Shown: one piece after another, positions 1-15,794 of the stretch
How positions within the stretch are numbered: the first letter of the stretch is position 1
Layout: every line of letters begins with the position of its first letter
NCBI GenBank assembly: GCA_021613335.1
Contig: JAJTWR010000260.1
Coordinates: forward strand, 2,351,001-2,415,000
Length of the DNA stretch: 64,000 bases
Source: Whitmania pigra
Taxonomy: Eukaryota > Annelida > Clitellata > Hirudinida > Haemopidae
Direction: 5' to 3'
The notes under the pieces: model-generated
What the model was told of the DNA's origin: nothing
The model's input: only the letters and a program-made list of their open reading frames with translations
Databases searched by the model: none
Translations under genes and position numbers: made by a program

Positions 1-36
1 CTATAGTCTGTGCAGGGTGACTGGCAAGACCCACAG

Positions 37-459
37 TGCATTGCATAAACTTGGCCCAGGTTCAAGAATCACACAATTTACACAGTTATCTATTAAATTA
101 CTGCTGATTTTTTACCCAAATTGCCTTTATGTCATTTACAAAGTCATATTTAATTAATATACTATAAAATTTAGTAGTAACATTTGAATATTATTGGGAT
201 TTCATCGATAAATGCCTTCAATGTTTTTCGCAGCTGAACGTGGGGTTTCTTAGTGTCTCCCTAGTGTATCTTGTTCCTACATGTAACTTTGGGTATTTCT
301 ACTTTTTCCCGAAAATTGCACAAATTATTTGTCTGAATTCAATAAATCTTATAAGTAAATCTAATATGTTTCGGTACATTATATTGACCTATTAAAATTC
401 TGTATATAAAAAGTTATCATCAAGAAACGTAACTGGGCCAAGTTTTTGCAACGCACTAT
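37..459. mobile_element. Short TIR element (Tc1/mariner-like MITE)
   Basis: The two ends are inverted copies of each other. The left end reads AGTGCATTGCATAAACTTGG from about position 38. The reverse complement of the right end (about 430-459) reads AGTGCGTTGCAAAAACTTGG. No transposase is visible between them, so this looks like a non-autonomous element of about 420 bp. An AGTGC-type end next to an A/T-rich target would suit a Tc1/mariner derivative, but the left flank has no clear TA duplication. A fragment of the left part recurs in the opposite orientation near 24927-25018. Confidence 0.55.
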
Positions 460-467
460 ATTTCCAA

Positions 468-612
468 ATGGCAGTTATAGAAAAATGAAGGAGTTTTTGA
501 CAAGCACACCTAAAGACATGTTCCAATATCAGAAATATTGCCACAAGTTTTTTGGTCAAGCATATGCCAGGCTTTCAGAAAGCAATAGACTGCATGTGAG
601 ATTAGATAGCTC
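468..612 (+). CDS. Possible single exon of an unknown gene
   Basis: An open frame follows an AG acceptor (tttccaaatggcag, ending about 472) and runs to a GTGAGT donor at about 613. It encodes a hydrophilic peptide of roughly 45 residues containing KEFLTSTPKDMFQYQKYCHK. Codon composition looks protein-like and richer in G and C than its surroundings. No second exon was found within the next 1.8 kb, and I do not recognise the peptide. It may belong to a gene entering from outside the window, or be chance. Confidence 0.25.
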
Positions 613-2414
613 TGTGAGTATATTTAGTTGAAGTGATCATATCATGATCTATGCGGAATGTACACAACTGAAATGTAAAGGTCCTGATTGAAAATAGTTC
701 TGAATAGAATTTTGGAAAAATAATATTCTCAGTTTTGCCTTCTCAAACAAAAAGGATATTTGGATTTCCATCTCAAAAACATGTCATGCAGAACATGCCC
801 TTGAGTTTTATTAATTGACATTAAAATTATTGTATGTCAGAAAAACTGCAATCACCTAAATTGAAAGGGCAAATCTGTGAGAATAAGAATCCTCAGAATG
901 AACACATTCTTCCATTCAATGCTTATGGTTATTGTAATAGAGCTTTTTGACCAAAATGCATGTTTTATTGCACAGCTTTGGTGGAAGTTTATAAGCATAA
1001 TTGACACCAAGTTTTAGATGCAGGTTGTGTTCTGGAGTATAGTTGGCTGCTGGGAATTCAAAGACTCAAAGACAACTTTAGGATATCAAGGCAATTCAAG
1101 TTTGATGAAAAGTAATATCAATAATATCAATAACAGACCAACCCATACATGGCCTAAAAGGAAAGCAAAAATCAGATTATCATGTTTCCCTGAAAATAAG
1201 CCCAAGTTAAGATTCTCAGCTAGCATTTACCTATTAGACTATTGAAAAATTGTTTTTGTTAATAGACAAAAGACGCTTTGAAATAAAAAAAATGAAAATA
1301 TTATTTCATACTAAATAACTTTTTGTGTAGAAGAGTAAATCTTATTTAAATTTTCTAAGTAAAAGAACCCCGGAGAAAATTCTTAAAATGCTCACGAAAG
1401 TAAGACTTATTGATTTGAGATGTAATCCCACAAGCAACAAAGAGTTAACCTTGTTCCTCCGACATTTAAACAAACTATATCAGAATAAGATACTCCTGCC
1501 ATAGCCTGTTCCAACCATCCATCAGAATTCAGGCATAATGTTGATGTTATTTATGCTCGGAAAAAGTTTAAAAGTATACAAAGGTATTACTCTAACTGAA
1601 GTTAAGTTATTTCAACACAAGAATGAGATTAATTTTTGTTAATTAAATTACAAGTAAATTTACATCCACAAAATTTACTATACTAAAGGTAGTAATGGAG
1701 ATTTCCTGGTGTACTTAACCTGGTTAATGATTGTATATTGCACGCAATACCATTTCATAATTTTTCTTCGCTTAACTTCGTGAAATGATATTATTCTGTC
1801 AGAGAGCAACATGATGCGTGTGAGCCCCTTGCCCCATCAAGTGGCGGAAAAGTAGGGTGGCTGAGATTGCTTCCTGGGTTTTTTTCATCAGTCGTAAGAC
1901 CACAAAACTAAGTCCATCATTCATATCCTGCAATAACCAAAGAATATTATCCTGCAACTCATAATAACACATAAATTAAGTGCCAAACTAAAGAATGTGC
2001 TCTTTGAATGAACTGAGTCTTAAACTAAGCATCCAATCATCTTTTAAATTATTTTGCTTAAGATTATAAAAAATCTTCAAATCAATGCTCAAGAATCGTG
2101 TTATTGATAATTTCAATATCGTTTTTTAAGTTGGTTGTGTTAGTATTTTTGATCTTGTATTTTTTTATACGAAAATATTTTAACTGGTACCAGGCTTTAT
2201 TTGGTTGCTAGAACAAGTTTTTCTTCACCAAGGTGAAAACGCGCCTAGAACAGTCTATTCGGATATCTCTAAAAGTTTTGTTTCTGCGTTTTCTTAAGCG
2301 AATTCAGATTTTTGTTGGAGTTTTTTTGTTGCGTGTGCTTTGTTGCTGAGAAGTATAAGTATATGTTTCATACAATCTAATTTTATTGATTTAAGTTCTG
2401 TAGCAATTTGTAAG
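613..2414. other. Stretch without recognisable genes upstream of DNAAF2
   Basis: AT-rich sequence with only short open frames. I see no transposase, repeat array or RNA gene. The 5' untranslated region and promoter of the DNAAF2 gene must lie in its distal part. No clear TATA box was identified. Confidence 0.5.
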
Positions 2415-5400
2415 ATGTCATCATCCTTAAGAGATAGACTCGACGAAATGAATTTAACTTCTGATGAAGTGAAGAGACTTTCCGACGCGTTCAAAAAAGA
2501 GGAATTTCGAAAACTTTTTGCTGAGTATGCAGAAGAAATTTCTAATCCTGAGAACAGAGCATTATACGAGGAAGAGATACGTCAACTTGAAAAGGAGAGG
2601 GGCATGGAAGTGAAATTTGTCCGCCCTGAGCCAGGTTATGTACTTAAAACAACTGCAAATGGAGTAACAAAGGCATTTATTAATGTTTGTGTAAGTGACC
2701 ATGTGGGTTCTCCAAATTCTGAAAAAAAGGTTGATCTAGATGGAAAAAAAGGACTTTCATGGTGTATTCCTCATCTTTTTTCTCAACCACGGGAAGATTT
2801 TGCCAAGGATAAAAAAAGATGTTTAGTTTATGATTTTGTTGTCCATCCATCTACTTTTAGAATGGCAGAAACAAATCCACGCTTTAGATGCATGATCAAC
2901 AACCTTGCAATTGATGGTTTGCAAAAGATGTTTAATGTGATTCTAGATCAGAAAAACTGCAAACAGATAAAAATGAAGTACAAGGGACCAGTAACTTGTT
3001 CAGTTATTAGGAGCCGAATTCCTGGTGCTGAATTGAGCCAATTGGAAGAAGGTGATTTGATGTCTAAGTTTCCCTACCCCTACGATGATGAATCTAGTAC
3101 AGAGAAAGCAAAAAGAATTGCTAAGGAAAATGCAATAGAATCTGTTTCTAATACATTATTGGAAAAAGACAAATTAACTGTGGCTAATGATTCAAGTGGT
3201 TATACCAAACCAAAATATGAATTGAAGCATCAGTCAGATGTAGACTTACAAAATTATTTTACATGTCCAAATTTAGCTCCAAACACAAGGCCTCAAAGAT
3301 TGATCATTGAAGTAATTCTACCCCTCTTGAGTTCAGCATCTTCAATAAATTTGGACGTGTTTGAAAATTCGATAAAGTTGGTGTCACATAAGCCTGCAAA
3401 GTACAGTTTGGAACTTCCATTACCTTATTCAATTGATGAGAATGCCAGCAATGCTAAGTTTGATAAAACAAAACATATGCTAACTATTGTACTAGCAGTT
3501 TTGCCAAATGAATGTCTTATGCCTGAGATATGTAACAACTCTTTGGAAAAAGAACCAAAGTCCACAATTGATATGACATCAAATGAGGTGACGTCAAACT
3601 TGAACGAAGTGGGTTGTTTTGCGTGTGGTCATTTGAATTTTATCAAATACATGCCCTTTATCAATTTAAGGAAGAGGATTATGTCCTGTGTGATTTATGG
3701 AAGGAAACACAAATTCAAGAAGGAGAATCTAAGGTTGTATTTAAATAATTTAGTAAATATTATGTTGTAAAGACATTGGAGGTTTGGTTTTGTGATTTAC
3801 TATACATTTACATTGGTAGATATTTCTCAGTTCAATTTTAGTGCTTAAAATTAAAGTAGTAAAAGAATCTGATTAAACATATCATATATTATCTAGTCAA
3901 TGGTGCTCTACTCAACTTTTAAGGCTCTGCAGCACAACTAGCTAGTTTACAGTTTTACTAGATTGAAAACGAAATAACATTAATTGTGCATTAAAGTCCA
4001 TTGCACAGCTTAGGACACAGAGTAGGACGGTGCCACCTCAGGGGGTGTGGTCTTAACCATTAGATCATACGGGCACTCTATTTTTTACTAGATCATCAGT
4101 GGAGGATATTGACATAAAACTAATTTCTGGATAAAAGAGGTCTCATCCAGATTTCTCTTGCTCATTGACTTGATATTGCAATTGGGATTCACATTTGAAG
4201 TTGAGGATTACCTGCTTCATCCCAAAAATCTTTTTAGACATCACATTAATATTACTTATACATTCTACTAAATCGTTTCAAAGGCATAGCAGGCTTCACT
4301 TTTTGTAGTCTTACATCTCCAAAAATATAATAATTATCTTATTCCTAAGTAAGATATAACTCACCCTTCACTTTTAATCAATTCATTTTGTGCTAGTGCT
4401 ATGTTAGGCTGTGTTCTCACTAAGTGATATTTTTTATAATATAAATTATAATTAAATTTTGTATATTTTACTCATTTAGATGTGGGCTTCATCTAATGCC
4501 TGCTCTCTTGGATTATTGAATGGTTTTGTCATGCTCATAACTTACTATGCTTTTAACTTACTACGTTGCAATGTTCGTGATACATTTGATTGTCTTATGG
4601 CAGTGCGAAGAATCATGTGAAGGGGAGGAAACTGATGAACCTCATGAAGAAATTGTAGTAGTGCATGAGAGAGAATATCCTAAACTGCATAGCATTCTCA
4701 AGCAAAGGAGTGCCTCTGTTTCCAGTGAAGATCATTTTAGTGTGCCATGTGATCACTTGAGCAGTGGAGAGGAAGGTGATGCAGAATATGGTGAAGACAA
4801 CAATGCATCCTCTTCTTTGCCATCTTCATTTGGCTCTAAGAAATCTGTGTCTTTCAATGATCATGTAGATCAAACTGTTTATAGAATCAATCAAAGTGTC
4901 AGCACTTTGCATGCCACTTTAAAAAACAAAAGAAAAAAGTTCAAGAAAAAGGAACAGAGACATGAAAGACTAAGGCAAAGAAGAAGGAGCAGTGGATCAT
5001 TTTCATGTGAAAGTTGCCCTGATGAGGAACATAATTGCCAGCAATGTGAGTCTTGCATTTTGAATAATTTTAATTAATTTTGCTATACAGTTCAGTTATA
5101 CATCTTCCAAAAATTGATTTTGCAGATTGATAATTAGGCTTCACATTTACTAGCAATACATTGCTTTGGTCAGAGCATTATTTTAAAAAATAAAGCAATT
5201 TGTATTCAAAGTGCTTCTAATTTTAGTAAAATATAATTATATATTTATACTTAATTTACTTACATAATGCATTTTCAGTCTAATGTTAATGTTTTCTGTG
5301 TAATTGCTTCTCCTTTAGTTACTTAGTTCTCAGGTTATGGAGGATGTGCCTGTTCCATAGATGTGGCATTACAGTTATCCAGAAACTTTAAAAATAATAT

Positions 5401-5694
5401 CCAGAATCAATGTAGTTAATCATTTTAACTTATTCAACTTTTGTAGTGGTGAAAGAGAGCCCATCACTTCCTTGCAGTGGTTCTGATTCAGGAATTGAAG
5501 ATCCCAATTTGCAGTCAAGTTTGATCCTGAAAGAAAATGAAATGGAGCAAAACCCACCTACTGAGAGTGGATGCAAGGGCCCTTTTCAGAAGGCTGACAC
5601 CATCCTGAGTTGGAAGGATGGGAAAAAGACACAGAATATGAACTTTCTCACAGACTTTGAAAACTCTCACATCTTTTCTTTAGACCTTGAATAA
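2415..5694 (+). CDS. DNAAF2: DNAAF2 / Kintoun, dynein axonemal assembly factor
   Basis: PIH1-family cochaperone that works with HSP70/HSP90 in the cytoplasm to preassemble axonemal dynein arms; its loss in other animals immobilises cilia. Proposed exons are 2415-3587, 3671-3733, 4604-5045 and 5447-5694. All have GT-AG borders and keep frame, giving 641 residues. The start at 2415 (MSSSLRDRLDEMNLT) aligns with the human N-terminus; the open frame extends 25 codons further upstream without homology. A PIH1 domain covers about residues 45-200, including VKFVRPEPGYVLKT and MKYKGP. A CS-like beta domain covers about 290-365. The third exon has the family C-terminal signature: YPKLHSILKQRSASVSSED, then KKSVSFNDHVDQTVYR. 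The last residues (FENSHIFSLDLE) resemble the human end. The protein is shorter than human DNAAF2, mainly in the disordered middle. It faces the PAK gene tail to tail. The small second exon is the least certain part. Confidence 0.9.
4003..4078 (-). repeat. tRNA-derived SINE relic, family A
   Basis: Read on the minus strand it has a good RNA polymerase III A-box (TGATCTAATGGTTAAGA) and the family tail gcaccgtcctac. The B-box half is degenerate. It lies in the third intron of DNAAF2. Other copies are near 10747-11000 and 24090-24160. Confidence 0.55.
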
Positions 5695-6046
5695 CTTTTG
5701 TTCTTTGTCAGTTGTGTTTGTTTAGAAATATTCATAGTTTAATTTATTATGCTTAAAATTTGTGGCACTCTCAAATTCTGTGACTGATTAATCCACACAT
5801 GAAGTCATAACTTACTCCTGCCCTGTAATCACTCTCTAGACTTGAATTGAAGTTGAGTGGATTGTGCAGAAAACCTGTGTTTGGTTTTTAATGGTATCCT
5901 TGTGAATGTGATTGTGGATGCAACTAACTTAGTAAACTCAGTAAAGTACTAGGCTGATTCATTTGCAACACATTGTGTAGTATTTTTAGTATTGTGGGAA
6001 TGAATTACAAACACGGAACAATTTTATTGCTATTTGGAGGTTGAAA

Positions 6047-10137
<4,091 letters not shown>

Positions 10138-10669
10138 AATTTTATAAATTTACGAAAATTCTGTAGATTTGATCAATAATCTCAGCATGTGCAGAAGGAG
10201 CTACAGATACAACCCAGTGACGAACTCCTAGAATGATTAGTTATTCAGCATTGTATACAGTCAATCCACAAGTAAGCGCGAACAAACATAACTTCTGCAC
10301 ATGAGCTCCTACGCAGAACTCCAGCTCAACGCAACAAGTAAAGAACTCAGCAAGCAGCCGTGGTTTGGATTCCGATAATTCTCTTGGGCAGGAGTTTTCT
10401 TAGGAGTGATAATGATATCAGCAAATATGATCGTTGAAAATCTGGATTTAATTCAACGAATTATAGGATTTGACAAATGGCAAATTCTGGATAAAATCTG
10501 TATGTTTAGAACTCATTTTGTAGTTGAGAAGAGACGAATGCATGCCTTATTTAATTAATTTGTCAGATGCATAGATGATGAGAGTGTAACAGATTAGGTG
10601 GCGACAATACACATGACTGAACTTTGATCACATTATGTCGACGACACTATTTTTATTAGAGTTACATCA
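10138..10669. other. Upstream region of the PAK gene
   Basis: Holds the presumed promoter and 5' untranslated region of the minus-strand PAK gene. I see no TATA box at a fitting distance and no open frame of note. Confidence 0.4.
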
Positions 10670-10746
10670 TAGCATTTATTTTTGTAATTGTAATTGTAAC
10701 TTCATTAATACAACGCCATATGCATAGCGTCAGAGGCGCGGGAGAG
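10670..10746 (-). repeat. Fragment of dispersed repeat C
   Basis: Contains catagcgtcagaggcgc preceded by a taattgtaattgtaac stretch. The same catalogue of words (gcgctatgtgcgtagcgtcagaggcgcc) begins the longer copy at 63838-64000, so this is a short relic of that interspersed repeat. Confidence 0.45.
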
Positions 10747-10857
10747 AGATGTTTTATTAACGTCCGTTGCATAGCTAGATGATTAGGACGGTGCACCCGC
10801 AGCGGGGCTTGAACCCCGTGCTGCCATCGCGAGAGGCCATGCGGGCGCAGAGGCAAA
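10747..10857 (-). repeat. tRNA-derived SINE, family A, copy lacking the A-box
   Basis: On the minus strand a B-box-like GGGTTCAAGCCCCGC follows a tRNA-like arm. Compared with the next copy (10858-11000), about 20 bp are missing between gagagg and ccatgcggg, which removes the A-box. The distal unit with ttttattaacgtccgttgcat is shared with the second copy. Confidence 0.65.
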
Positions 10858-11000
10858 AAAAAAGTAATGTTTTATTAACGTCCGTTGCATATCTAGATGA
10901 TTGGGACGGTGCTACCGCAGCGGGTCTTGAATCCCGTGCTGCCATCGTGAGAGGCGCAGCCTTAATTGTTAGGCCATGCGGGCGCACACGGGCGCAGAGG
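10858..11000 (-). repeat. tRNA-derived SINE, family A, complete tRNA head
   Basis: On the minus strand the head reads GCCCGCATGGCCTAACAATT and on to AAGGCTGCGCC, giving an A-box. A B-box follows within GGGATTCAAGACCCGC. The two copies here lie in direct tandem, separated by an A-run. This is the best-preserved family A copy in the window. Confidence 0.7.
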
Positions 11001-11004
11001 CGCT

Positions 11005-11130
11005 TCTTGTAACCATTTATATAGCGCTCCTTCCCAAGGGCGCTGGCGGCAGTGCAGACTGGGTTTCGAACACCAGTTTCGGGTTTCGACATTACCGCCG
11101 TATGCAGGCACGTAACCCAATCGGCTAACA
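11005..11130 (-). repeat. tRNA-derived SINE, family B
   Basis: On the minus strand it starts with TTAGCCGATTGGGTTACGTG (A-box-like) and continues to GTGTTCGAAACCCAG (B-box-like). It then has a body ending in agcgctatataaatggttac. The same order of blocks occurs at 47660-47795 (minus) and, for the B-box and body, at 63712-63830 (plus). Confidence 0.65.
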
Positions 11131-11316
11131 TATTATAGCATAAAATTGATCTCGAAGAAGAAAACTCTTGTGCATCAGACAAATCTGTATTTTTTTAAAA
11201 TTTGTCGTTCAAGTCAAATTGAAAAAAAAATTCTAAGGCATCTATTGCGTTTCAAAGAAGTCAACACCTCTGGTTATATGCAACTTACCTATTAAGGAAT
11301 CATTAGTATGTTTCTT

Positions 11317-12535
11317 GTTACTCCGTCAGGGATCCTCAGAGGAGTTTCCCGGTCTTCAAACGTTTCGGCCCTTAGAATCTCCTTACGTTTTCGGGGGACG
11401 GGTCGCATCCGGTGATCAGCCGGATATCCCTGTCGATTGGTTTTTGTCTTTCTGGCTATGAGAGGCTATCGTTGGACCTCGTTATGTCGGTCACTACTGG
11501 CTGGACTGGAGCGACTGCGAAAACTCTCAATGGCCTCCTCATGTCGCATACTGCCTGTTTTTTACCTGCAAACTTCGACTATGTGAGGCTCTCATTGGCC
11601 TTGTTATATCGATCGCCTCCAACCCAGTTTGCCTATAGCGGTCATGAAAGCTCTCAGTGGCTACTTAATATAAGAAAATAACTGGGCCTTACAATTTCTT
11701 TGTAGCGGCAGCCGGAGATAGAAATTTTCGGAACTCGACCGCGGGCCTTGTCGCGACCGCGGTTTGGTCCGAAGTTCATATTGCTTTGCGAGTCGGCGGT
11801 CGTCTCTCGGTCAATGATTTGACCCCGTCGTTCGGTGGATCATCCATACAGGAGACCGACGGCTTTCCCAGGTTTCCTGTAGTGGCCTCTTAAGACTTCT
11901 TCCGGCTCCTCATATGCCAGATCCAGAATGAAGCCGCTTCCGCGGCCTCAGACATAGCCTTTGTTCTCTCTCGGCTTTACAATCCAATCATCAAGAAAGC
12001 GTAAGTCGACCTGCCGACTACGCCCCTTGCGCCAACTTCAATGGGGAAGAGGTCTGTCCGGTGTTCTTTTGCTTCCAGGTCCATCGACAGATCTGCATAT
12101 TTATCCACTTTGAGCGCATTGCTGTATTACAGTCTGTCCTCCCAGCTCCACCAGAACGATGGCATCCGTTGACGGCCATACGAGCACCGGCCTCTTGCCA
12201 CTATTTATCAGCACCTGGGGGTAGCGCCTCATCCCTTCTAGGTTGGCTGCGGTGGTTCAGTCGTTTGCCTCTGCAAGAATATCTCGCCTGGGAGTTTGAC
12301 ATCTCTTTTTGCAGATATGTGCAAGAAATAAAACATTCGCTGCTTTGCGATCGTGCGCGAGTTTGCTTTGGAGACTGCTGCTTCTGCGGCCTCGCGCACT
12401 TCTCGAAGGTTATATGTAGCGACCGTTTAAAAGGGCATGCGTGCAATTGCTGAGCACGTGATGCAGTATCTCGGTCCCGGTGTCTTCCACCAAACGCCAC
12501 TTTTGTAGATTGTCTCTGGTGGGCAACTGGTCGTA
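11317..12535 (-). mobile_element. 5'-truncated RLE-LINE copy (3' UTR and ORF C-terminus)
   Basis: Same family as the LINE at 39720-42530. The 3' untranslated part runs from the gtcagggatcctcagaggag end (11326) to about 11930. From there the minus strand carries the decayed coding end: the zinc-finger region, the endonuclease region and the Ser-Arg-rich C-terminus, with many stops and shifts. It breaks off at the site equivalent to about 41170 in the best copy. Confidence 0.8.
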
Positions 12536-12615
12536 TCCTTATGTATTGTCGTTGCTACCAACAAGATAGGATTTTGACTGAGGTATTTTTTCAAAATAAA
12601 ATTTGGTTATGTTAT

Positions 12616-13383
12616 TTAATATAGAAAGTTTATCTGATTCGGAAATTTGTCTGTGGTCGGATAATACATTCCAGAAATATATGTCAAAATGACATATGCG
12701 TCTTTCGAATTCGACATATCTTTAAGTTTTCTGTAATGTAAGACAATAATAATCACTTGCATGTTGGACTCCTGGAAAAATGCTCTGGTTGCCTTGGAAA
12801 CATGAATAGGAGCATTATCTTGCTGAAATTCATGTCGTTTTGCTTCAGCAAAAGGAAGGAGATGATCCTTCAGCATTTCTCTTCTGAGAGTTCTGCCTCC
12901 CTTTCAAAAGCATCAGTTCCGTCCTCCCAAATGCTGAAATTCCTCCCCATACCATCACAGAGCCTCCTCCGTGTTTTCTGCTAAAAAAAACATCTTTCTT
13001 TTCTAAGATCATGCCAGTAAATGCTAGAAATATTGTTACGACATACCCACTTTTGTGGATAATTTCCTTACAAATTAACATATCTTGCCGAAATTTTCAG
13101 CAGTTATATAAAGCATCATTTGTAAACATCGTGCAAAATTTCCTTTCATGTGAGTTAATTGTTCCCATAAATTATGCAAATGAACCATTTTTGGCCTGGA
13201 AATATTATTACGACAGTTTCCGTTTTGGGCTCGTTTCATCAATTTCAAGGACTTATTGGGAAGATCAAACATTAAATTGTCATTAAAAAGGCTATATAAA
13301 GGAGTGTGAAATTCAAAACTTCCTTTTACATTCATTTCATCATGGGGAAGAAAGCAGGTTTGACAGAAGGAGAAAGAGGACAA
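12616..13383 (-). pseudogene. Tc3-like (Tc1/mariner) transposase relic, catalytic part
   Basis: Minus-strand fragments in the order and wording of Tc1/Tc3 transposases: GGGSVMVWGGISAFGRTELM (about 12940-13000), then HEFQQDNAPIHVSKATRAFF (about 12770-12830), which carries the second catalytic aspartate. Upstream pieces such as the YWHDL-like region sit in shifting frames, so the gene is dead. The terminal DPNPIE-type segment with the third acidic residue is missing; unrelated sequence follows from about 12755 downward. Confidence 0.75.
13291..13299 (+). promoter_or_regulatory. TATA box of the Tc3-like element
   Basis: The motif ctatataaa lies about 45 bp upstream of the ATG at 13342, the usual spacing for a TATA box with a very short leader. 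No other gene starts here. Confidence 0.35.
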
Positions 13384-13515
13384 GTTAAGGCCTTTAGGAA
13401 GGCAAACTATTCAATAAGAAAGATTGCAAATGAGTTGAATAGGTCAAGAGCTGTCATCAAATGTTTTTTGGATGATCCAGACTCATATGGGAAGAAGTAC
13501 AAGGGCGGAGGTGCC
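13342..13515 (+). pseudogene. Tc3-like transposase N-terminus, opposite orientation
   Basis: The plus-strand frame starts at MGKKAGLTEGERGQVKAF and encodes the paired-like helix-turn-helix of Tc3 transposases (SIRKIANELNRSRAVIKCFL, then DDPDSYGKK). It breaks off where the second HTH should begin. It lies head to head with the catalytic relic on the minus strand. Either an inversion or two overlapping element copies explains this. Confidence 0.7.
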
Positions 13516-13649
13516 TCTGGGGTCTGGTTACTCGCAAAATTTGGGTGTTGTAAACCTAGAAATTATAGAAATGACATATTTTGAAAGGGGAGATGCTAAG
13601 CTTTCTGAATATTATAAAATTATTTAATTTACTAAATTTTTGTATATAA

Positions 13650-13775
13650 AAAAATTATTGTATTTAAACATGCCTTCAAAATACATACAGTTACACAAAA
13701 AAATGAATATAAAGTGACTTAAAATTTAACTCATTAGAACGCTAAATCAATGAGAACCTTGGTTAAAGTAAAAAA
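13650..13775 (-). repeat. Fragment of the hAT element 3' region
   Basis: The reverse complement closely matches the post-coding part of the hAT element near 21755-21870 (ggttctcattgatttagcg, then gtaactgtatgtattttgaa). It is therefore a solo relic of the same hAT family. Confidence 0.6.
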
Positions 13776-14358
13776 TTATGCGAAATTATAAAAGCTAACT
13801 TGAGAAGCATGAACTCCGATTAAGAGTTGGAGTAGAAATTTATCCAAAATCTTAATTAACTGTAACTTAAGATGCAAGAACTCTGAAACTTGTACTTTTT
13901 GTTAAGTCCTTAAAACTTCCTCTCAGCATATACTAGCATTTTAAAATCATTTGCATACTTAATTTCTTTTTATTTTGTTCATTTATTGTTAATTTTATTT
14001 AATGGATTTGTTCATATGTAATAAATAAAAATGAACATTTGTCTACATATTTATGTGTTTTCCATATAAATTTCTCAATTTAAAAAGTAATAAAATTAAA
14101 TTAATTTATAAAAAATTGTAATTCATATCTATATAAATAAAAACTAAAATTTTTGAATTTGATTATTTTGATTGGTAAATAAATAAAATTCCTAATTTTT
14201 TAAATCTAATAATTTAATTTAATTTAAATAATTTGGAATAATAAAATAAGCATTGCAACCATTTCTTTTGAAATGAAGTTCCAAAAATCACAATACAGGT
14301 TTTTGCCAAAAAGCGTCGAGGCAATATCCTAATATTTTCTTGGGAATCCCGTCATTGT

Positions 14359-14359
<1 letters not shown>

Positions 14360-14416
<57 letters not shown>

Positions 14417-14830
14417 TAAATATAATATTAATAAATAAATATAAATATAATAATAAAAATAATATAAATTAATATTATAATTATTAATATTATAATTAAT
14501 ATTAATTAATATTATAATATTATAATCCTCCCCTCAATCATTCGCTCAAATTCAGCTTCGGTGCATTGTGACCTAAGTTTTCAAGAATTTTTGGGATATC
14601 CATGGTTTTTATCTTTTCCATAAATGAAACAATGGCTTCACCGAAAAACAGCAAGCGCTCACACAAGTGTCGTTCATCCTATGTTCATAGTTATAATATT
14701 ATATAATATCTTGTAATCTTATAATATTATAATATTAATTATAATTATAATATCAATTATTAATAATTATTTATTAGATTAATTATATTAATATTAATAA
14801 TTATTTTTATTATTATTATTATTATACTAT
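14360..14830. repeat. (AAT)n tract and AT-only inverted repeats
   Basis: About 16 AAT units at 14361-14408 are followed by AT-only sequence rich in self-complementary words such as aattaatattaatt. A less AT-rich island (14528-14690) sits inside. The tract would form cruciform-like hairpins. No coding content. Confidence 0.7.
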
Positions 14831-14833
14831 TAT

Positions 14834-15560
14834 AATAGCCTGGCGACAAAATAGCCCAGGGCAAAATAGCTCCGTCAAAACAGCCCCAAACATAAAACTC
14901 ACCAAAACATCTCAATAAAATTAATTGTAAAAAAATTAATAAACTAAATTAAATGTAAAATAGTCATATCAAATTAGTTAATTGTGAGATTATAAGCATT
15001 TCCGCGTAGATAATCGAGAGGTTCTGTGTTGAAAAAGAGTATGAAGACGTTTGGTTTCACGTACTTAACCTTCGATAAGTTATATTAGTTGTAGCTCCAA
15101 ATCATACACATTGCAATAGTAACTCAGGGAATGATCAAAAGAAATTGGGCGATCTGAGGAATAGGCGTGATGAGTGTCTGGTAAGGTGAATCACTTCGTG
15201 TTGCTCGCATATGTTGTACGTCAGTCGATAATTTACATTAAATGCCAACATGAAAAATCCGTGGAAACTGAGGGAATAGCCGGAATCTTATTAATATTTT
15301 AGACGATTAATCTTCCACTTAATGAAATTTCCTGACACCAATTAAACTCAAAACGGTCATAAAAACATTCAACCACTAATTTCATTTAATTAAATTTAAA
15401 ATCAGTTAGCGGTTAATGTCTTGAACTCATATAAATTATTTTTTTAAAGATACATAGACGGGGATGTTTTGTCGCCGGGCTATTCTGACGGAGCTATTTT
15501 GACGGGGCCCTTTTGACGGGGTATTTTCGTCCTGGGCTATTTTGACGGGTCAAAATGTTC
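14834..15560. mobile_element. MITE with GC-richer repeated termini (full-size copy)
   Basis: The left end (agcctggcgacaaaatagccc, then gctccgtcaaaacagcccc) is mirrored at the right (ggctattttgacgg, ctattctgacggagctattttg, gtcgccgggctatt). Each end is built from several near repeats of the unit gtcaaaatagccc. The 550-bp core is AT-rich and has no transposase. A derivative with most of the core deleted lies at 59331-59480. Confidence 0.6.
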
Positions 15561-15574
15561 TTGAAAATACTTTA

Positions 15575-15693
15575 TGTTAACGATGTGCATTAATAAGTGA
15601 GAACATACATACACAAGATTTTGGCGGTTTCACTTCAAAAAATGTCGACCTAATAGTTAAACGAGGTCGAGATAAGTGGGTTCGACTGTATTT
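15575..15693. mobile_element. Pogo/mariner-type MITE relic
   Basis: The right end, gataagtgggttcgactgta, is the reverse complement of the left TIR of the element at 47938-48142, and the two share the internal word gtcgac near the end. The other end is not clear here. Confidence 0.45.
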
Positions 15694-15794
15694 TAGCTGT
15701 CAAATTAATTATGCCATTCAAACAATAAGCTATTGGTCGATCTACACCTCCGTCAAGAACGAGCTAGTCATCACTAGCAACGAAAATATAAAAA

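Noticed and set aside
2340..2414. Upstream ATG extension of DNAAF2
   Set aside because: The extra 25 residues have no family match, while the 2415 start aligns with the known N-terminus.
14834..15560. Repeated units considered as a CRISPR-like array
   Set aside because: The repeats are inverted at two ends around one core, not evenly spaced, and the genome is animal.
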